A DNA stretch of 64,000 nucleotides from Cognatundibacterium oligocarboniphilum. Its GTDB lineage: Bacteria > Pseudomonadota > Gammaproteobacteria > Burkholderiales > Burkholderiaceae_D. The notes under the pieces were generated by a model. The model saw only the letters and a program-made list of their open reading frames with translations, was not told the origin of the DNA and did not search any database. The DNA lies in assembly GCF_013377855.1 (NCBI RefSeq), contig NZ_JABXYJ010000001.1, positions 1 to 64,000 of the forward strand, given 5' to 3'. The translations under genes were made by a program, and so were the position numbers. Below are positions 40,788 through 50,952 of this stretch, in pieces. Every line of letters begins with the position of its first letter. The first letter of the stretch is position 1.

Positions 40788-43193
40788 ATGCAGGAGGATC
40801 AGCACTCACGGATGGAACATATCGCTTTTCGCGAATGGCTGATCCTGAGTTTCCTGCTTCTGTCACTCACTGCCAGCCTGATCATTTTCAGAAAACTGGA
40901 ACATGCCGACATGATCCTGTATGACCGCTTCATGCAATGGAATATGCATGAAGCGCGGCAGGACATACTGGTGGTGGCGATTGACGATTACAGTCTCAAT
41001 GAGCTAGGCAAATGGCCGTGGCCACGCCAGCGTCATGCGCAATTGCTGAAACAGTTGAACGCAGCAAACCCGGCAGCAATTGGTCTCGATATTCTGTTCA
41101 CCGAAGAAGAACCGCAAGCGGCCACCGATCAGATCAGCGGCGATCAGTTGCTGGCCGATGCCATGACCCAGAGCAACCGGGTGATCTTGCCGCTGATACC
41201 GCAAAATACCGGAAAAGGGCTGGAAACCACCCGCCCTATTCCAATGCTCGCCAATGCGGCGCGGCAAATCAGCCATATTCATCTGGAACCGGATCAGGAT
41301 GGCATTACACGCAGTGTCTTTTTGCGGGAGGGAATGTCGAATGAGTGGTGGCCGCATTTTGCGCTGGCCATGAAAGACGTCGCGCAAAACATACCGTCCG
41401 GCACCGAGCGTTACCTGCCGGGCCAGCGCCTGCCGCTGGCGTTGAGAAAATCGGATCATCTGTCTGGAGTCTGGCAGCGTGACTACCGGATGTACGTCCC
41501 TTTTTCCGGGGGCAGCGGTCATTTTCAGTCAGTTCCGTATGTGTCGGTTCTCAGAGGCGAAGTCCCCGACAGTTTTATCCGGAATAAATACATTCTGATC
41601 GGGCCGACTGCGCCGGGAATGACGGACTCTTACCCGACACCGGTTTCGGGCAATGATGGCACCACGCCGGGCATTGAAATCAATGCCAATATCCTTGCCA
41701 GCCTGCTGGATGAACGTGCCATCATTATGGCCACGCGCTGGCAAAGCATGTTGTATAACCTGGTCATTCCATTGCTCGGTTTAATCGCCTTGCAACGCCT
41801 GTCGCCCAGAAAAGCCCTGCTGGCAACCATGATTTTGCTGGCAAGCACCATGACCGGCAGTTTTCTCGCTATGCGTTACGCCAGCTACTGGCTGCCGCCG
41901 ACAGGCGCCGTACTCGCGCTCGTAGTGGCTTATCCTTTGTGGAGCTGGCGCAGACTGGAAGCGGCGATCCGCTATCTGGGCGAGGAATTTATGGCACTCG
42001 ACAAAGAACCGCATCTGATGCCTGAACTCAATATTCAGGATACCCCACGCCCGGTGCTCACCGATAAACTGGAGCAGCATATCAATGCCATGCGGATTGC
42101 CGCAGAACGGGTGCGCGATTTACGGCAATTCGTAAGTGACAGTCTGGCAAGTCTGCCGGACGCCACACTGGTCACGACCACGGATGGCAATGTTTTATTA
42201 TCCAATCAGCCGGCGCTGATCTACTTCGCCAGCCTCGGTCTGCCGAAAGTCAACGACTCTCTGGTGCCTTACCTGTTTTCACGGATGAGCACACCACAAG
42301 TCAGTGACAATAACAACGACCCGGCTTTCAGCTGGTGGAATATTCTCGATCTGCAACATACCGCCAGCATGATGCAAGGTGTTGAGGTGCGCGATCCGTT
42401 AAACCATGATCTCCTGATCAAAAGTGCGCCCTGCTATAACGCTGAAAAAATACTGGTCGGCTGGATTATCAGCATCATCGACATCACGGCGATCCGTGCG
42501 GCGGAGCGCAGTCGGGACGAAACACTGCACTTCATTTCCCACGACATGCGCGCACCGCAGGCCTCCATTCTGGCGCTGCTGGAAATGCAGAAAGACAGTA
42601 CCACGGCATTACCGCAGGATGAGCTGTTGTCCCGCATAGAAAAAGCATCGCGCATCACACTGGGTCTGGCCGATAATTTTGTGCAGCTGGCACGTGCCGA
42701 ATCGCAGGACTACCGGTTTGAAACCATCGATTTCCGGGAAATACTGCTCGATGCCACGGAAGAAATGTGGTCACTTGCCAGAACCAAGAATATCCGGCTG
42801 GAAACCAGCATTCCACCGGGTGACTATCCGGTCCGGGCTGACCGTGCGCTGATGACCCGCGTACTGACGAACCTGCTGTCCAATGCCATCAAATACAGTC
42901 CCCGCGATACCTCGGTTCAATGCAGTCTGACGCTGGAACAACGCCTGGCAGATGCCACCGTGATCTGCAGCATCGCTGATCACGGATACGGTATTCCCCG
43001 TTCAGAGCAAAATAAATTGTTCCAGCGGTTCCAGCGTTTTAAAAATGCGGATCAGCCACGGCAAGACGGCGTCGGACTCGGTATGGTTTTTATCAAAGCG
43101 GTACTGGACCGGCACCACGCTCAGATCGATTTCACCAGCGTACCGAACGAAGGCAGCACCTTCAATGTCAAATTACCATCAACTCATCTTTGA
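40788..43193 (+). CDS. CHASE2-domain sensor histidine kinase
   Basis: An 801-residue membrane kinase. Residues about 18-36 are a membrane helix, the CHASE2 periplasmic domain covers about 40-310 (ILVVAIDDYSLNELGKWPWPRQRHAQLL, and GVTAPGMTDSYPTP-like GPTAPGM), and three helices follow (about 320-385). A PAS-like region precedes the kinase core: H585 in HFISHDMRAPQ, N-box NLLSNAIKYSP, and GYGIPRSEQNKLFQRF with GVGLGMVFIK. It probably phosphorylates the response regulator at 38328. An alternative ATG at 40812 is in frame. Confidence 0.92.
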   Translation: MQEDQHSRMEHIAFREWLILSFLLLSLTASLIIFRKLEHADMILYDRFMQWNMHEARQDILVVAIDDYSLNELGKWPWPRQRHAQLLKQLNAANPAAIGLDILFTEEEPQAATDQISGDQLLADAMTQSNRVILPLIPQNTGKGLETTRPIPMLANAARQISHIHLEPDQDGITRSVFLREGMSNEWWPHFALAMKDVAQNIPSGTERYLPGQRLPLALRKSDHLSGVWQRDYRMYVPFSGGSGHFQSVPYVSVLRGEVPDSFIRNKYILIGPTAPGMTDSYPTPVSGNDGTTPGIEINANILASLLDERAIIMATRWQSMLYNLVIPLLGLIALQRLSPRKALLATMILLASTMTGSFLAMRYASYWLPPTGAVLALVVAYPLWSWRRLEAAIRYLGEEFMALDKEPHLMPELNIQDTPRPVLTDKLEQHINAMRIAAERVRDLRQFVSDSLASLPDATLVTTTDGNVLLSNQPALIYFASLGLPKVNDSLVPYLFSRMSTPQVSDNNNDPAFSWWNILDLQHTASMMQGVEVRDPLNHDLLIKSAPCYNAEKILVGWIISIIDITAIRAAERSRDETLHFISHDMRAPQASILALLEMQKDSTTALPQDELLSRIEKASRITLGLADNFVQLARAESQDYRFETIDFREILLDATEEMWSLARTKNIRLETSIPPGDYPVRADRALMTRVLTNLLSNAIKYSPRDTSVQCSLTLEQRLADATVICSIADHGYGIPRSEQNKLFQRFQRFKNADQPRQDGVGLGMVFIKAVLDRHHAQIDFTSVPNEGSTFNVKLPSTHL

Positions 43194-43273
43194 GCTGGAT
43201 CAAGCCTGTAACTACCGGAATGAATAGCTGCAACGCGCTATAATGACAACCTGTCTCCTCGCCCTTTCCAAGC

Positions 43274-44566
43274 ATGCAACTGACTGCCGTTGGCCTTAAT
43301 CATACGACTGCGCCGCTCTCGCTGCGGGAGAAGGTCGCCTTCTCGCCTGAACAGATTGGTCAGGCAGTAGTTGCGGCACGTACCTGGTTCGGGCAACGCA
43401 CTGCCGAAACAGGGACATCGCCAGTCCAGGGTAATGAGGCCGCCATTTTATCGACCTGCAACCGCACGGAACTGTATGCCGCCTGTGCTGCAGCCAATCC
43501 GGTTGATGCCACAGCGCATTTTCTGGCTGATTTCCATCAGTTACCGTATTCAGAGCTCCGGCCCCACCTGTACACCCTGCCACAGGATAATGCTGTTCGT
43601 CATGCCTTTCGCGTTGCCTCCGGACTCGATTCGATGGTACTGGGTGAACCCCAGATTCTGGGCCAGATGAAGGATGCGGTGCGTCAGGCGGAAGCTGCGG
43701 GTGGACTGGGTACCTATCTGCATCAGATGTTTCAGCGCACATTTTCCGTCGCCAAGGAAGTCCGCAGCACCACGGAAATCGGCGCGCACAGCGTCTCGAT
43801 GGCGGCCGCGGCGGTACGTCTGTCGCAACGCATTTTCGACAAGATTGCCGATCAGCATGTGCTGTTCATCGGCGCCGGTGAAATGATTGAACTCTGCGCT
43901 ACGCATTTTGCGGCGCAAAATCCAAAATCGCTGACGATTGCCAACCGTACGCTGGAACGCGGCGAGGCACTGGCACACCGCTTTAACGGTAAGGCGATCC
44001 GCCTGGCGGATCTGCCGTCGCAACTGGCACAATTTGACATCATCGTTTCCTGCACCGCCTCCTCTCTGCCGATCATCGGCCTGGGTCTGGTGGAACGCGT
44101 CGTCAAGGCGCGCCGGCATCGTCCGGTATTCATGGTGGATCTGGCGGTGCCGCGCGATATTGAACCGGAAGTCGCCAAGCTCGATGATGTTTTCCTGTAT
44201 ACCGTCGATGATCTCGGCAGCGTGGTGCAGACCGGCATAGAGAGCCGCCAGGCCGCCGTGGCACAGGCCGAAGCCATCATCGAAACCCGGGTACAGTCCT
44301 TCATGCACTGGGTTGATGGCAGGATTGTCGTGCCGGTTATTCAGGATCTGCATGAAAGCAGCGAACAGCTGCGCCTGATGGAGCTGGAACGCGCCCGCAA
44401 AATGCTGGCACGCGGCGATGATATCGACAGTGTGCTGGAAGCCTTATCCAAAGGTATTACCGCCAAATTCCTGCATGGCCCGCAACAGGCGCTGCATCAG
44501 GCCAGTGGCGACGAACGTGCGCGGCTGGCACATCTGCTGCCCCAATTGTTCCGCACCAAGCGTTAG
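43274..44566 (+). CDS. hemA: Glutamyl-tRNA reductase
   Basis: Reduces glutamyl-tRNA to glutamate-1-semialdehyde, the first step of C5 heme synthesis. The 430-residue protein has [15 protein letters not shown], the catalytic Cys62 in [31 protein letters not shown], the NADPH site [11 protein letters not shown], and a C-terminal helical dimerisation domain. The start and length are standard. It is followed by prfA and then prmC, a common bacterial grouping (hemA-prfA-prmC). Confidence 0.97.
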   Translation: MQLTAVGLNHTTAPLSLREKVAFSPEQIGQAVVAARTWFGQRTAETGTSPVQGNEAAILSTCNRTELYAACAAANPVDATAHFLADFHQLPYSELRPHLYTLPQDNAVRHAFRVASGLDSMVLGEPQILGQMKDAVRQAEAAGGLGTYLHQMFQRTFSVAKEVRSTTEIGAHSVSMAAAAVRLSQRIFDKIADQHVLFIGAGEMIELCATHFAAQNPKSLTIANRTLERGEALAHRFNGKAIRLADLPSQLAQFDIIVSCTASSLPIIGLGLVERVVKARRHRPVFMVDLAVPRDIEPEVAKLDDVFLYTVDDLGSVVQTGIESRQAAVAQAEAIIETRVQSFMHWVDGRIVVPVIQDLHESSEQLRLMELERARKMLARGDDIDSVLEALSKGITAKFLHGPQQALHQASGDERARLAHLLPQLFRTKR

Positions 44567-44653
44567 CGCTTTTTCCTTTTTCTGCCGCCTGTGACGGCAT
44601 CCCAGGGGCGTTCCGCCATCTTCGTTTTCCAGTTTTTCTTCGATTCAAAATTT

Positions 44654-45733
44654 ATGAAACCATCAATGCTTTCCAAGCTGGATCAGCTCGCCGAGCGCCT
44701 TGACGAAGTGAATCAGCTACTGATTCAGGAAGGCGCCACCAACGATATGGACAGTTATCGCAAGCTCAATCGAGAACATGCCGAGCTGGAACCGCTGGTC
44801 GCCTTATATCAGCGCTATCAGCAGGCGCAAAACGATATCCATGATGCACAGGAAATGCTGAACGATCCTGACATGAAAGCCATGGCACAGGAAGAAATCG
44901 AAACCGGTAAACAAACCATGCTTGATCTGGAAAGCGATTTGCAGAAAATGCTGCTGCCCAAAGACCCGAACGATGAGCGCAACATCCTGCTGGAAATCCG
45001 TGCCGGTACTGGCGGCGATGAAGCCGCGTTGTTCGCTGGAGATCTGCTGCGCATGTACACCCGCTTTGCCGAACGCAACCGCTGGCAAGTGGAAATGATG
45101 TCCGAGTCGGCCTCCGAACTGGGCGGCTATAAAGAAGTTATCGTACGCATTGCCGGATTCGGTGCCTATTCCAGACTGAAATTCGAATCTGGTGGACATC
45201 GCGTGCAGCGGGTTCCGGCCACCGAAACCCAGGGCCGGATTCACACCTCCGCCTGTACCGTTGCCGTGATGCCGGAAGCCGACGAACTGGCCGATGTCGT
45301 GATTAACAATGCCGATCTGCGCATCGATACTTTCCGCGCTTCCGGTGCCGGAGGCCAGCACATCAACAAAACCGATTCTGCCGTACGGATTACCCACCTG
45401 CCGACCGGTATCGTGGTCGAATGCCAGGATGGCCGCAGTCAGCATCAGAACAAGGCGCAGGCGATGCGGGTACTGGCCACCCGCATCATGGACGGACAAT
45501 TACGCGAGAAGCAGGCCAAAGAAGCCGCGACCCGCAAAAGTCTGATCGGTTCCGGCGACCGCAGCGAACGCATCCGCACCTACAACTATCCGCAAGGACG
45601 AATGACCGATCACCGGATCAATCTGACGCTGTACAAACTCGACTTCATCATGGACGGTGATCTGGAAGAACTGACCAGCGCCCTGATCGCCGAACATCAG
45701 GCCGAATTGCTGGCGGAACTTGGCGACGAATAA
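44654..45733 (+). CDS. prfA: Peptide chain release factor 1
   Basis: Reads UAA and UAG stop codons and releases the peptide. The 359-residue protein has the codon-recognition PAT motif at residues 188-190 ([10 protein letters not shown]) and GGQ at 233-235 ([22 protein letters not shown]), where PrmC methylates the glutamine. The ATG at 44654 gives the usual length; an upstream extension to 44591 is not conserved. The methylase gene prmC is encoded 597 bases downstream. Confidence 0.97.
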   Translation: MKPSMLSKLDQLAERLDEVNQLLIQEGATNDMDSYRKLNREHAELEPLVALYQRYQQAQNDIHDAQEMLNDPDMKAMAQEEIETGKQTMLDLESDLQKMLLPKDPNDERNILLEIRAGTGGDEAALFAGDLLRMYTRFAERNRWQVEMMSESASELGGYKEVIVRIAGFGAYSRLKFESGGHRVQRVPATETQGRIHTSACTVAVMPEADELADVVINNADLRIDTFRASGAGGQHINKTDSAVRITHLPTGIVVECQDGRSQHQNKAQAMRVLATRIMDGQLREKQAKEAATRKSLIGSGDRSERIRTYNYPQGRMTDHRINLTLYKLDFIMDGDLEELTSALIAEHQAELLAELGDE

Positions 45734-45830
45734 ACCATCCAATCAGGAGTGCCACGCTGACAGCCCATGCGCAAGTAAGCACAAAAGCGTGTAAGCTGGC
45801 ATCCGCCTTTATTTTACGGACTCATTTCCC

Positions 45831-46331
45831 ATGCCCGCTTTTCGTCCTGCTTTAATCGCCGTTTCCGTCATTTGCCTGACCTTGCTGGGTGTTGCACTGT
45901 ATCTGCAAATTGTGGAGCTGATGCTGCCATGCCCTCTGTGCGTGCTGCAACGTTATGCATTTCTCTGCATCGCCCTGTTCAGCCTGATTGCGGCCTTCTT
46001 ACCGCCGGCGCAGCGCCGCTATGGCATCGGCCTGGCTGCGCTGTCTGCGCTGACCGGTATAGGAATCGCGGGCAAGCATTTATATGTGCTGTCCAATCCG
46101 ACGCTGTCCTGCGGTATCGATCCGCTGGAAACCGGTCTGAACAAGATATTTCTATCCGAATGGTTCCCGATCATTTTCCGCGCTGACGGTCTGTGCGAAA
46201 CACCTTACCCCCCGATTCTCGGTTTATCGATTCCCGCCTGGGCCATGATCTGGTTCGTGATTTTCAGCGTGGTACTCGGCATCCTGTTTTTCTCCCGCAC
46301 ACGGACCAGCATTTTCGGAGAGTACCACTGA
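45831..46331 (+). CDS. dsbB: Disulfide bond formation protein DsbB
   Basis: A 166-residue inner-membrane protein that reoxidises DsbA and passes electrons to quinone. Four membrane helices and two Cys pairs are visible: Cys34 and Cys37 (LPCPLCVLQR) and Cys94 and Cys122 (LSCGIDPLE, ADGLCE). Its stop overlaps the prmC start (TGATG). It pairs functionally with the DsbA/DsbC system; dsbC is 35 kb away in this window. Confidence 0.95.
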   Translation: MPAFRPALIAVSVICLTLLGVALYLQIVELMLPCPLCVLQRYAFLCIALFSLIAAFLPPAQRRYGIGLAALSALTGIGIAGKHLYVLSNPTLSCGIDPLETGLNKIFLSEWFPIIFRADGLCETPYPPILGLSIPAWAMIWFVIFSVVLGILFFSRTRTSIFGEYH

Positions 46332-47155
46332 TGTCAGAAACATCGTGGAGCATTGCGCAATGTGAACAGGGTTCTCCGTTGGACAAAACCGATACCCGCA
46401 TACTGCTCATGCACGTGACCGGTTTCAGCAGGATACAGCTGATCACCCAATCGGCTTACGAACTCACTACCGCGCAACAGCAGCAATTTCAGGTATTGCT
46501 GCAACGCCGTGCTGCAGGAGAGCCGATTGCCTACCTGACTGGCGAACGTGAATTTTTCGGCCTGTCGTTTCAGACTTCCCCGGCGGTGCTGATTCCGCGT
46601 CCGGATACTGAGTTGCTGGTTGAGCTTGCACTGAACTATGCACCGACCGGCTCCGCCTTGCTGGATCTCGGAACCGGCTCCGGCGCGATTGCGATTGCAA
46701 TTGCGCATCAGCGTGCGGATCTGCAGGTCACCGCTGCCGATATCAGCACCGCAGCGCTGGCGGTAGCACAGTCCAATGCAGAACGATTATTGCCGCCACA
46801 CACATTACGGCTGCTGCACAGCAACTGGTATCAGGCACTGGGAACAGAACGCTATGCCACGATCGTCAGCAATCCGCCTTACATTGTCAAAGACGATCCG
46901 CATCTGTCGCAGGGTGATTTGCGCTTTGAACCTCTGAACGCACTGACCGATCATGGTGATGGTCTCAATGCATACCGCCACCTCATCAGCCAGGCAAACG
47001 CCCATTTGCTGCCGCAAGGCTGGTTGCTGCTGGAACATGGCTACGATCAGGCGGAAGCTGTGCGCACCTTGCTGGAGCAGCATTATTTCTCGGGAATCCA
47101 GAGCTGGCGCGACCTGGCGGGCATTGAACGGGTATCTGGCGGGCAGTTGATCTGA
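46331..47155 (+). CDS. prmC: Release factor glutamine methyltransferase PrmC
   Basis: Methylates the GGQ glutamine of release factors RF1 and RF2. The 274-residue protein has an N-terminal helical domain, an SAM-binding motif (LLDLGTGSGAIAIAIAHQ), and the catalytic NPPY at residues 181-184 (IVSNPPYIVKDDPHL). The ATG at 46331 overlaps the dsbB stop; the frame is open upstream to 46193, but that part lies inside dsbB. Confidence 0.95.
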   Translation: MSETSWSIAQCEQGSPLDKTDTRILLMHVTGFSRIQLITQSAYELTTAQQQQFQVLLQRRAAGEPIAYLTGEREFFGLSFQTSPAVLIPRPDTELLVELALNYAPTGSALLDLGTGSGAIAIAIAHQRADLQVTAADISTAALAVAQSNAERLLPPHTLRLLHSNWYQALGTERYATIVSNPPYIVKDDPHLSQGDLRFEPLNALTDHGDGLNAYRHLISQANAHLLPQGWLLLEHGYDQAEAVRTLLEQHYFSGIQSWRDLAGIERVSGGQLI

Positions 47156-47177
47156 ACATTTTTCGACAGGAGCAGTC

Positions 47178-47597
47178 ATGTACATCTCCACTGATCCATC
47201 GGCACTGAATATCAGCCTGATCCATACGTTTCTTTCGGAATCATCTCCCTGGGCAACAGGCATTCCGCTGGAAACCGTCCAGCGCTCAATCGCCCATTCA
47301 CTTTGTTTCGGCGGTTATCTGGATGGGCATCAGATCGCCTTTGCCCGGGTAGTGACCGACAAAGCGACTTTCGCCTATCTGATGGATGTCTTTGTGCTGC
47401 CGGCATTTCGCGGTTGCGGCTATAGCCGGCAGCTAATGGAAGCAATACAACAACATCCCGATCTGCAGCAGATACGCCGTTTCATTCTGGTCAGCAGCAC
47501 AGCGCGCGGCCTGTATGAAAAATTTGGCTTCAAACCGTCGGAAAAACCTGAAACCTTCATGGAAATCAATCGCCCCGGCATGTATCGGTCAGGCTGA
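47178..47597 (+). CDS. GNAT family N-acetyltransferase
   Basis: A 139-residue acetyltransferase-fold protein. The acetyl-CoA motif is VFVLPAFRGCGYSRQLMEAI, and the late strand FILVSSTARGLYEKFGFKPSEKPETFMEI is typical of this subfamily (YjgM/ArsN2-type annotations are common). Substrate unknown. AGGAG precedes the ATG at 47178, and it lies 22 bases after prmC, so it may be cotranscribed. Confidence 0.88.
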   Translation: MYISTDPSALNISLIHTFLSESSPWATGIPLETVQRSIAHSLCFGGYLDGHQIAFARVVTDKATFAYLMDVFVLPAFRGCGYSRQLMEAIQQHPDLQQIRRFILVSSTARGLYEKFGFKPSEKPETFMEINRPGMYRSG

Positions 47598-47666
47598 TTG
47601 TCTTCATCATCCGGTCACAGTCGGCTTTTACACTGGGTATTTTCAGCATAGCTCACAGGAGATACT

Positions 47667-49277
47667 ATGACCGGTCCGTCTTTCCCTCCACGTCGTCGCT
47701 TTTTGCGCCAGCTCGGCGCTGGTACCGGTGTCGTGATCGGCACCTCCCCACTATTGCATGCCCTGGCCGACAATACGGCTCCGGCCGTCATCACGGCGGA
47801 TCGCCTGCGTCCGCAGTTGCCGTGCGGTGTCATGAGTGGCGATGTCACGCTCGACAAAGCCATCGTCTGGAGCAAAGCTGATCGCCCGTCGAAAATGTGG
47901 GTTGAGTATGCTAATAATCCGGAATGGAAAAACCCGCAGCACATGCAGGCCGTGCTGGCATTGCCTTCGAATGATTACACCGCGCGCGTTGACCTGGGTG
48001 GCCTGCCAACCGGCCAGCGCACTTATTATCGTGTCCGCTTTGAAGACCTGACACATCCGGGCAGCTTCAGCGAAACCCTGAGCGGCAGCCTGATGGTTCC
48101 CGGTGGCAGCCGCAAGAATATCCGTTTCGCATTTTCCGGCGACGAAGCCGGACAGGGGTTCGGCATCAACGAGGCCTTCGGCGGCTACCGCGTGTACGAA
48201 AGCATGCGCCGCTTCCAGCCCGATTTCTTCATCCATTCCGGTGATCAGATATATGCCGACGGCCCGATTCCGGCAGAAATCCGGCTCAGCAACGGCGATA
48301 TCTGGAAAAACATCGTCACCCCGGCCAAATCCAAAGTGGCCGAAACCCTGGACGATTATCGCGGTAATTTCGCCTACAACTTCCTCGATGCCAACAAGCG
48401 CCGCTTCGCTGCAGAAGTGCCTTTCCTGGTGCAGTGGGACGACCATGAAGTGCGCAACAACTGGTATCCCGATCAGCAAATCGGCGCGGCGGAAAAACGC
48501 TACCAGCAACGCGATCTGAATACGCTGGCCAAGCATTCGCGTCGCGCGATGTTTGAATACAACCCCTTCCGTATCGATGCGAGTGACCCGGATCGCATCT
48601 ACCGGCAGTTTTCCTACGGCCCGCTGCTGGAAGTGTTCATGCTGGACGAACGCAGCTACCGCGGTAAAAATTCACCAAACCTGCAGACCGATATCAATCA
48701 GGATTCCGCCTTCCTCGGCAAAGCGCAGCTGCAATGGATTAAACAAGGGCTGCTGAAATCGCGTTCCACCTGGAAAGTGATCGCCAGCGATATGCCGATC
48801 TCGCTGGTGGTTCCCGATCTGAATCCCGATGTGCCGAAAGGAACGTTCGAAGCCTGGGCCAACGGCGATCACGGCAAACCGCTCGGACGCGAACTGGAAA
48901 TTGCCGATCTGCTCGGCTTCATCAAAAAGCACAACATCAAGAACGTGGTGTGGGTCACAGCCGATGTGCACTACGCTGCTGCCACTTACTACATGCCGGA
49001 AAAAGCGCAGTTCACCGATTTCAAACCATTCTGGGAATTCATCGGCGGCCCGATCAACGCCGGCACCTTCGGTCCGAATGAGGTGGACAAAACGTTCGGC
49101 CCCGATGTGCGTTACGTCAGCGTTCCGGCCGATTCCAAGCAGAATCGTCCGCCGACGGATCTGCTGCAATTCTTCGGCATCGCCGAAATCGATGCGCATA
49201 CCAAGGCTATGAAGGTATCGCTACACGATATCGACGGTAAGGAATTATATAAAGTCGATATTCATCCCGAGGCCTGA
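47667..49277 (+). CDS. Tat-exported PhoD-like alkaline phosphatase
   Basis: A 536-residue secreted phosphoesterase. The N-terminus has a twin-arginine signal (RRRFLRQLGAGTGVVIGTSP). A PhoD N-terminal domain (GVMSGDVTLDKAIVWSKADRP) is followed by the metallophosphatase domain with HSGDQIYADGPIP, VQWDDHEVRNNW and VVWVTADVHYAA. PhoD enzymes use calcium and iron to release phosphate from diesters and monoesters. AGGAG precedes the ATG. A pho box was not seen. Confidence 0.93.
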   Translation: MTGPSFPPRRRFLRQLGAGTGVVIGTSPLLHALADNTAPAVITADRLRPQLPCGVMSGDVTLDKAIVWSKADRPSKMWVEYANNPEWKNPQHMQAVLALPSNDYTARVDLGGLPTGQRTYYRVRFEDLTHPGSFSETLSGSLMVPGGSRKNIRFAFSGDEAGQGFGINEAFGGYRVYESMRRFQPDFFIHSGDQIYADGPIPAEIRLSNGDIWKNIVTPAKSKVAETLDDYRGNFAYNFLDANKRRFAAEVPFLVQWDDHEVRNNWYPDQQIGAAEKRYQQRDLNTLAKHSRRAMFEYNPFRIDASDPDRIYRQFSYGPLLEVFMLDERSYRGKNSPNLQTDINQDSAFLGKAQLQWIKQGLLKSRSTWKVIASDMPISLVVPDLNPDVPKGTFEAWANGDHGKPLGRELEIADLLGFIKKHNIKNVVWVTADVHYAAATYYMPEKAQFTDFKPFWEFIGGPINAGTFGPNEVDKTFGPDVRYVSVPADSKQNRPPTDLLQFFGIAEIDAHTKAMKVSLHDIDGKELYKVDIHPEA

Positions 49278-49368
49278 GTCATTCAATAGCGCGGAGCAGA
49301 CATGTCAGTCGGTGGCGACACCGGTAAGCATGTCGGGAACAACACAGGAAATCATCCAGGTAAACCCG

Positions 49369-49410
49369 AAAAAAAAAAAAAAAAAAAGCCAGTCTTGCGA
49401 CTGGCTTTTT
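49369..49410. terminator. Bidirectional terminator with a 19-base A-run
   Basis: AGCCAGTC and GACTGGCT form an eight-pair stem with loop TTGC, with five T on the right and 19 consecutive A on the left. It serves the phosphatase gene (plus strand) and the lipoprotein operon (minus strand), which converge here. The A-run is unusually long. Confidence 0.92.
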
Positions 49411-49460
49411 ATATGGCGAACAAAACCGCCCGATGACTTACCCGGTATCCGTTGTACGGA

Positions 49461-50282
49461 TCAGCGATACACGGTGACCGGTTCAGGCTGAGGCGTCACC
49501 ACCGGCTGGGCATTGCCGTTACCATTGACCGGGCGAGCGTTTGCACCGCGCGGCAAGCCGAACTGCACCATCAGTTCGTTATAGGCATTGTCCGCCAGGC
49601 TGCGGGAAGTCTCTTGCATGACCTTGCCGCGGTTGAATGCTACGCGGTCGCCAGGACGGCTCAGTATCTTGGTATCGACGCCGGAACCGCTGGCACTGAA
49701 AGCGGCTTTCACTTCATAGGTCTTGGTGTTGATCAGGCTGAAATCGGCCACCAGATCGAGCGACAGGTTGGCCGTCAGCGTATTGCTGTAAGGGACCTGA
49801 TTGCTTTCCTGACGGAACTGAATGCTGCTGACCGTGCCGAACAGGACATAGTCGGCGCCGGGATACATGCCTTGCTTGATGCGACCGATGATGTCGTAAA
49901 TTTTTTCCATCGGTTTGCCCACATAAGGGCGTGCCTGCACCAGATGCACCGCGCCACCTTTGAGCAAGGCGCCTTTGAGATCGGACGTGTAGGTTTTCAG
50001 CTCGCCGCGATCGATATAGGTGTAGTAGCCTTCGGCTTCAAAATAATTGCTTTCGCTTTTAGCGTTAACGTTACCACGCTGGGAATAGCTGTGGTCGGTT
50101 TCGCGTTCGCTGTAGCTGCCTTTGACGCTACTCTTGCTGGATGCGGAAACGACGCGGAAATATTCGCTGACTTTTTCTTCATAAGTCAGGTCGGTCACCG
50201 CAATTTTCGGCTCAGCAGCGTATGCGCTGAAGCTGGCCAGGCTACAGGCCAGCACCGTAATCATTTTTTTTACATTCAACAT
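49461..50282 (-). CDS. CsgG/curli-assembly-like exported protein
   Basis: A 273-residue exported protein with a signal peptide (MLNVKKMITVLACSLASFSAYA). It has a region like CsgG-type proteins that bind and assemble into envelope complexes (PKIAVTDLTYEEKVSEYFRVV, then GADYVLFGTVSSIQFRQESNQVPYSNTLTANLSLDLVADFSLINTKTYEV). The C-terminus is Pro/Gln-rich. There is no lipobox. It is the last gene of an operon with lpoB, a YcfL-like gene and a TPR lipoprotein, which suggests a shared outer-membrane job. Exact function unknown. Confidence 0.7.
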   Translation of the reverse strand: MLNVKKMITVLACSLASFSAYAAEPKIAVTDLTYEEKVSEYFRVVSASSKSSVKGSYSERETDHSYSQRGNVNAKSESNYFEAEGYYTYIDRGELKTYTSDLKGALLKGGAVHLVQARPYVGKPMEKIYDIIGRIKQGMYPGADYVLFGTVSSIQFRQESNQVPYSNTLTANLSLDLVADFSLINTKTYEVKAAFSASGSGVDTKILSRPGDRVAFNRGKVMQETSRSLADNAYNELMVQFGLPRGANARPVNGNGNAQPVVTPQPEPVTVYR

Positions 50283-50303
50283 CGTGCTTCCTTTGCCGGA
50301 AAA

Positions 50304-50918
50304 TTATTTTTTGGATGTCTTGCGAATTTCTTTTTCATCCTGCCATTCAATCGAACCTTCTTCGATGTCATACAGTTTTAGTGTCATCTTGTAGAACACA
50401 TCTTTGGTAGTTGCGCTCTGTTTAACGATGGAGACGATTTCACCTTCCAGCGAGTACTTGGCCGCAGTCATATTGCCGATTTTAGCTTTACCCTGTGCTT
50501 TATACAGGCCACTCTGGTTCTGGCGCTGCAGCTCGTCCACACCTTGCTGCATCTCGTCAGCACTGCGGGTGAATTTCACTTTTTTACTTTTCACCAGTGC
50601 AGTCTGAATACTGTTCATGATCGATTTGGTATCGATGTATTCACTGGTCTTGTTGCGGACACCGGCCAGTGTCAGGGTTGGACGATTGGCGAGTACCGGA
50701 TCTTCCAGCAAGGAGCCGACCATTTTTTCTGCAATCATCTGCAGATCAGTCGACCCGAATTCATTAGTAACGGTTTCTACCGCTTTGTTGTCACCATAGC
50801 TGACCTGGCGTGCGAGACTGACAGTCGGTTGTGACAATTTCGTCTGACATGCTGTCAGCGAAATACCGGCTAATGCCAGCAAACAAATCATTTTGGAAAA
50901 TGTTGCGATCGATTTCAT
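50304..50918 (-). CDS. lpoB: Penicillin-binding protein activator LpoB-like lipoprotein
   Basis: A 204-residue outer-membrane lipoprotein. The signal peptide ends in the lipobox LTAC (Cys24). The mature part (TVTNEFGSTDLQMIAEKMVGSLLEDPVLANRPTLTLAGVRNKTSEYIDTKSIMNSIQTALV) matches the LpoB family, which stimulates PBP1B peptidoglycan synthesis. The neighbouring YcfL-like gene supports this, because the two are linked in E. coli. The start has GGAAT-like weak site. Confidence 0.88.
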   Translation of the reverse strand: MKSIATFSKMICLLALAGISLTACQTKLSQPTVSLARQVSYGDNKAVETVTNEFGSTDLQMIAEKMVGSLLEDPVLANRPTLTLAGVRNKTSEYIDTKSIMNSIQTALVKSKKVKFTRSADEMQQGVDELQRQNQSGLYKAQGKAKIGNMTAAKYSLEGEIVSIVKQSATTKDVFYKMTLKLYDIEEGSIEWQDEKEIRKTSKK

Positions 50919-50952
50919 AAATTATTCCTTAATATCATTCCGGGATCAGGTA

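Noticed and set aside
43550-44353. A 267-codon frame antisense to hemA
   Set aside because: It is a shadow of a well conserved gene and has no recognisable domain.
47751-48536. A 261-codon frame antisense to the PhoD-like gene
   Set aside because: The plus-strand gene has a Tat signal and metal-binding motifs; the antisense frame is compositional.
49452-50381. A 309-codon plus-strand frame
   Set aside because: It is antisense to the CsgG-like gene, which has a signal peptide and fits the operon; the plus-strand frame shows no domain.
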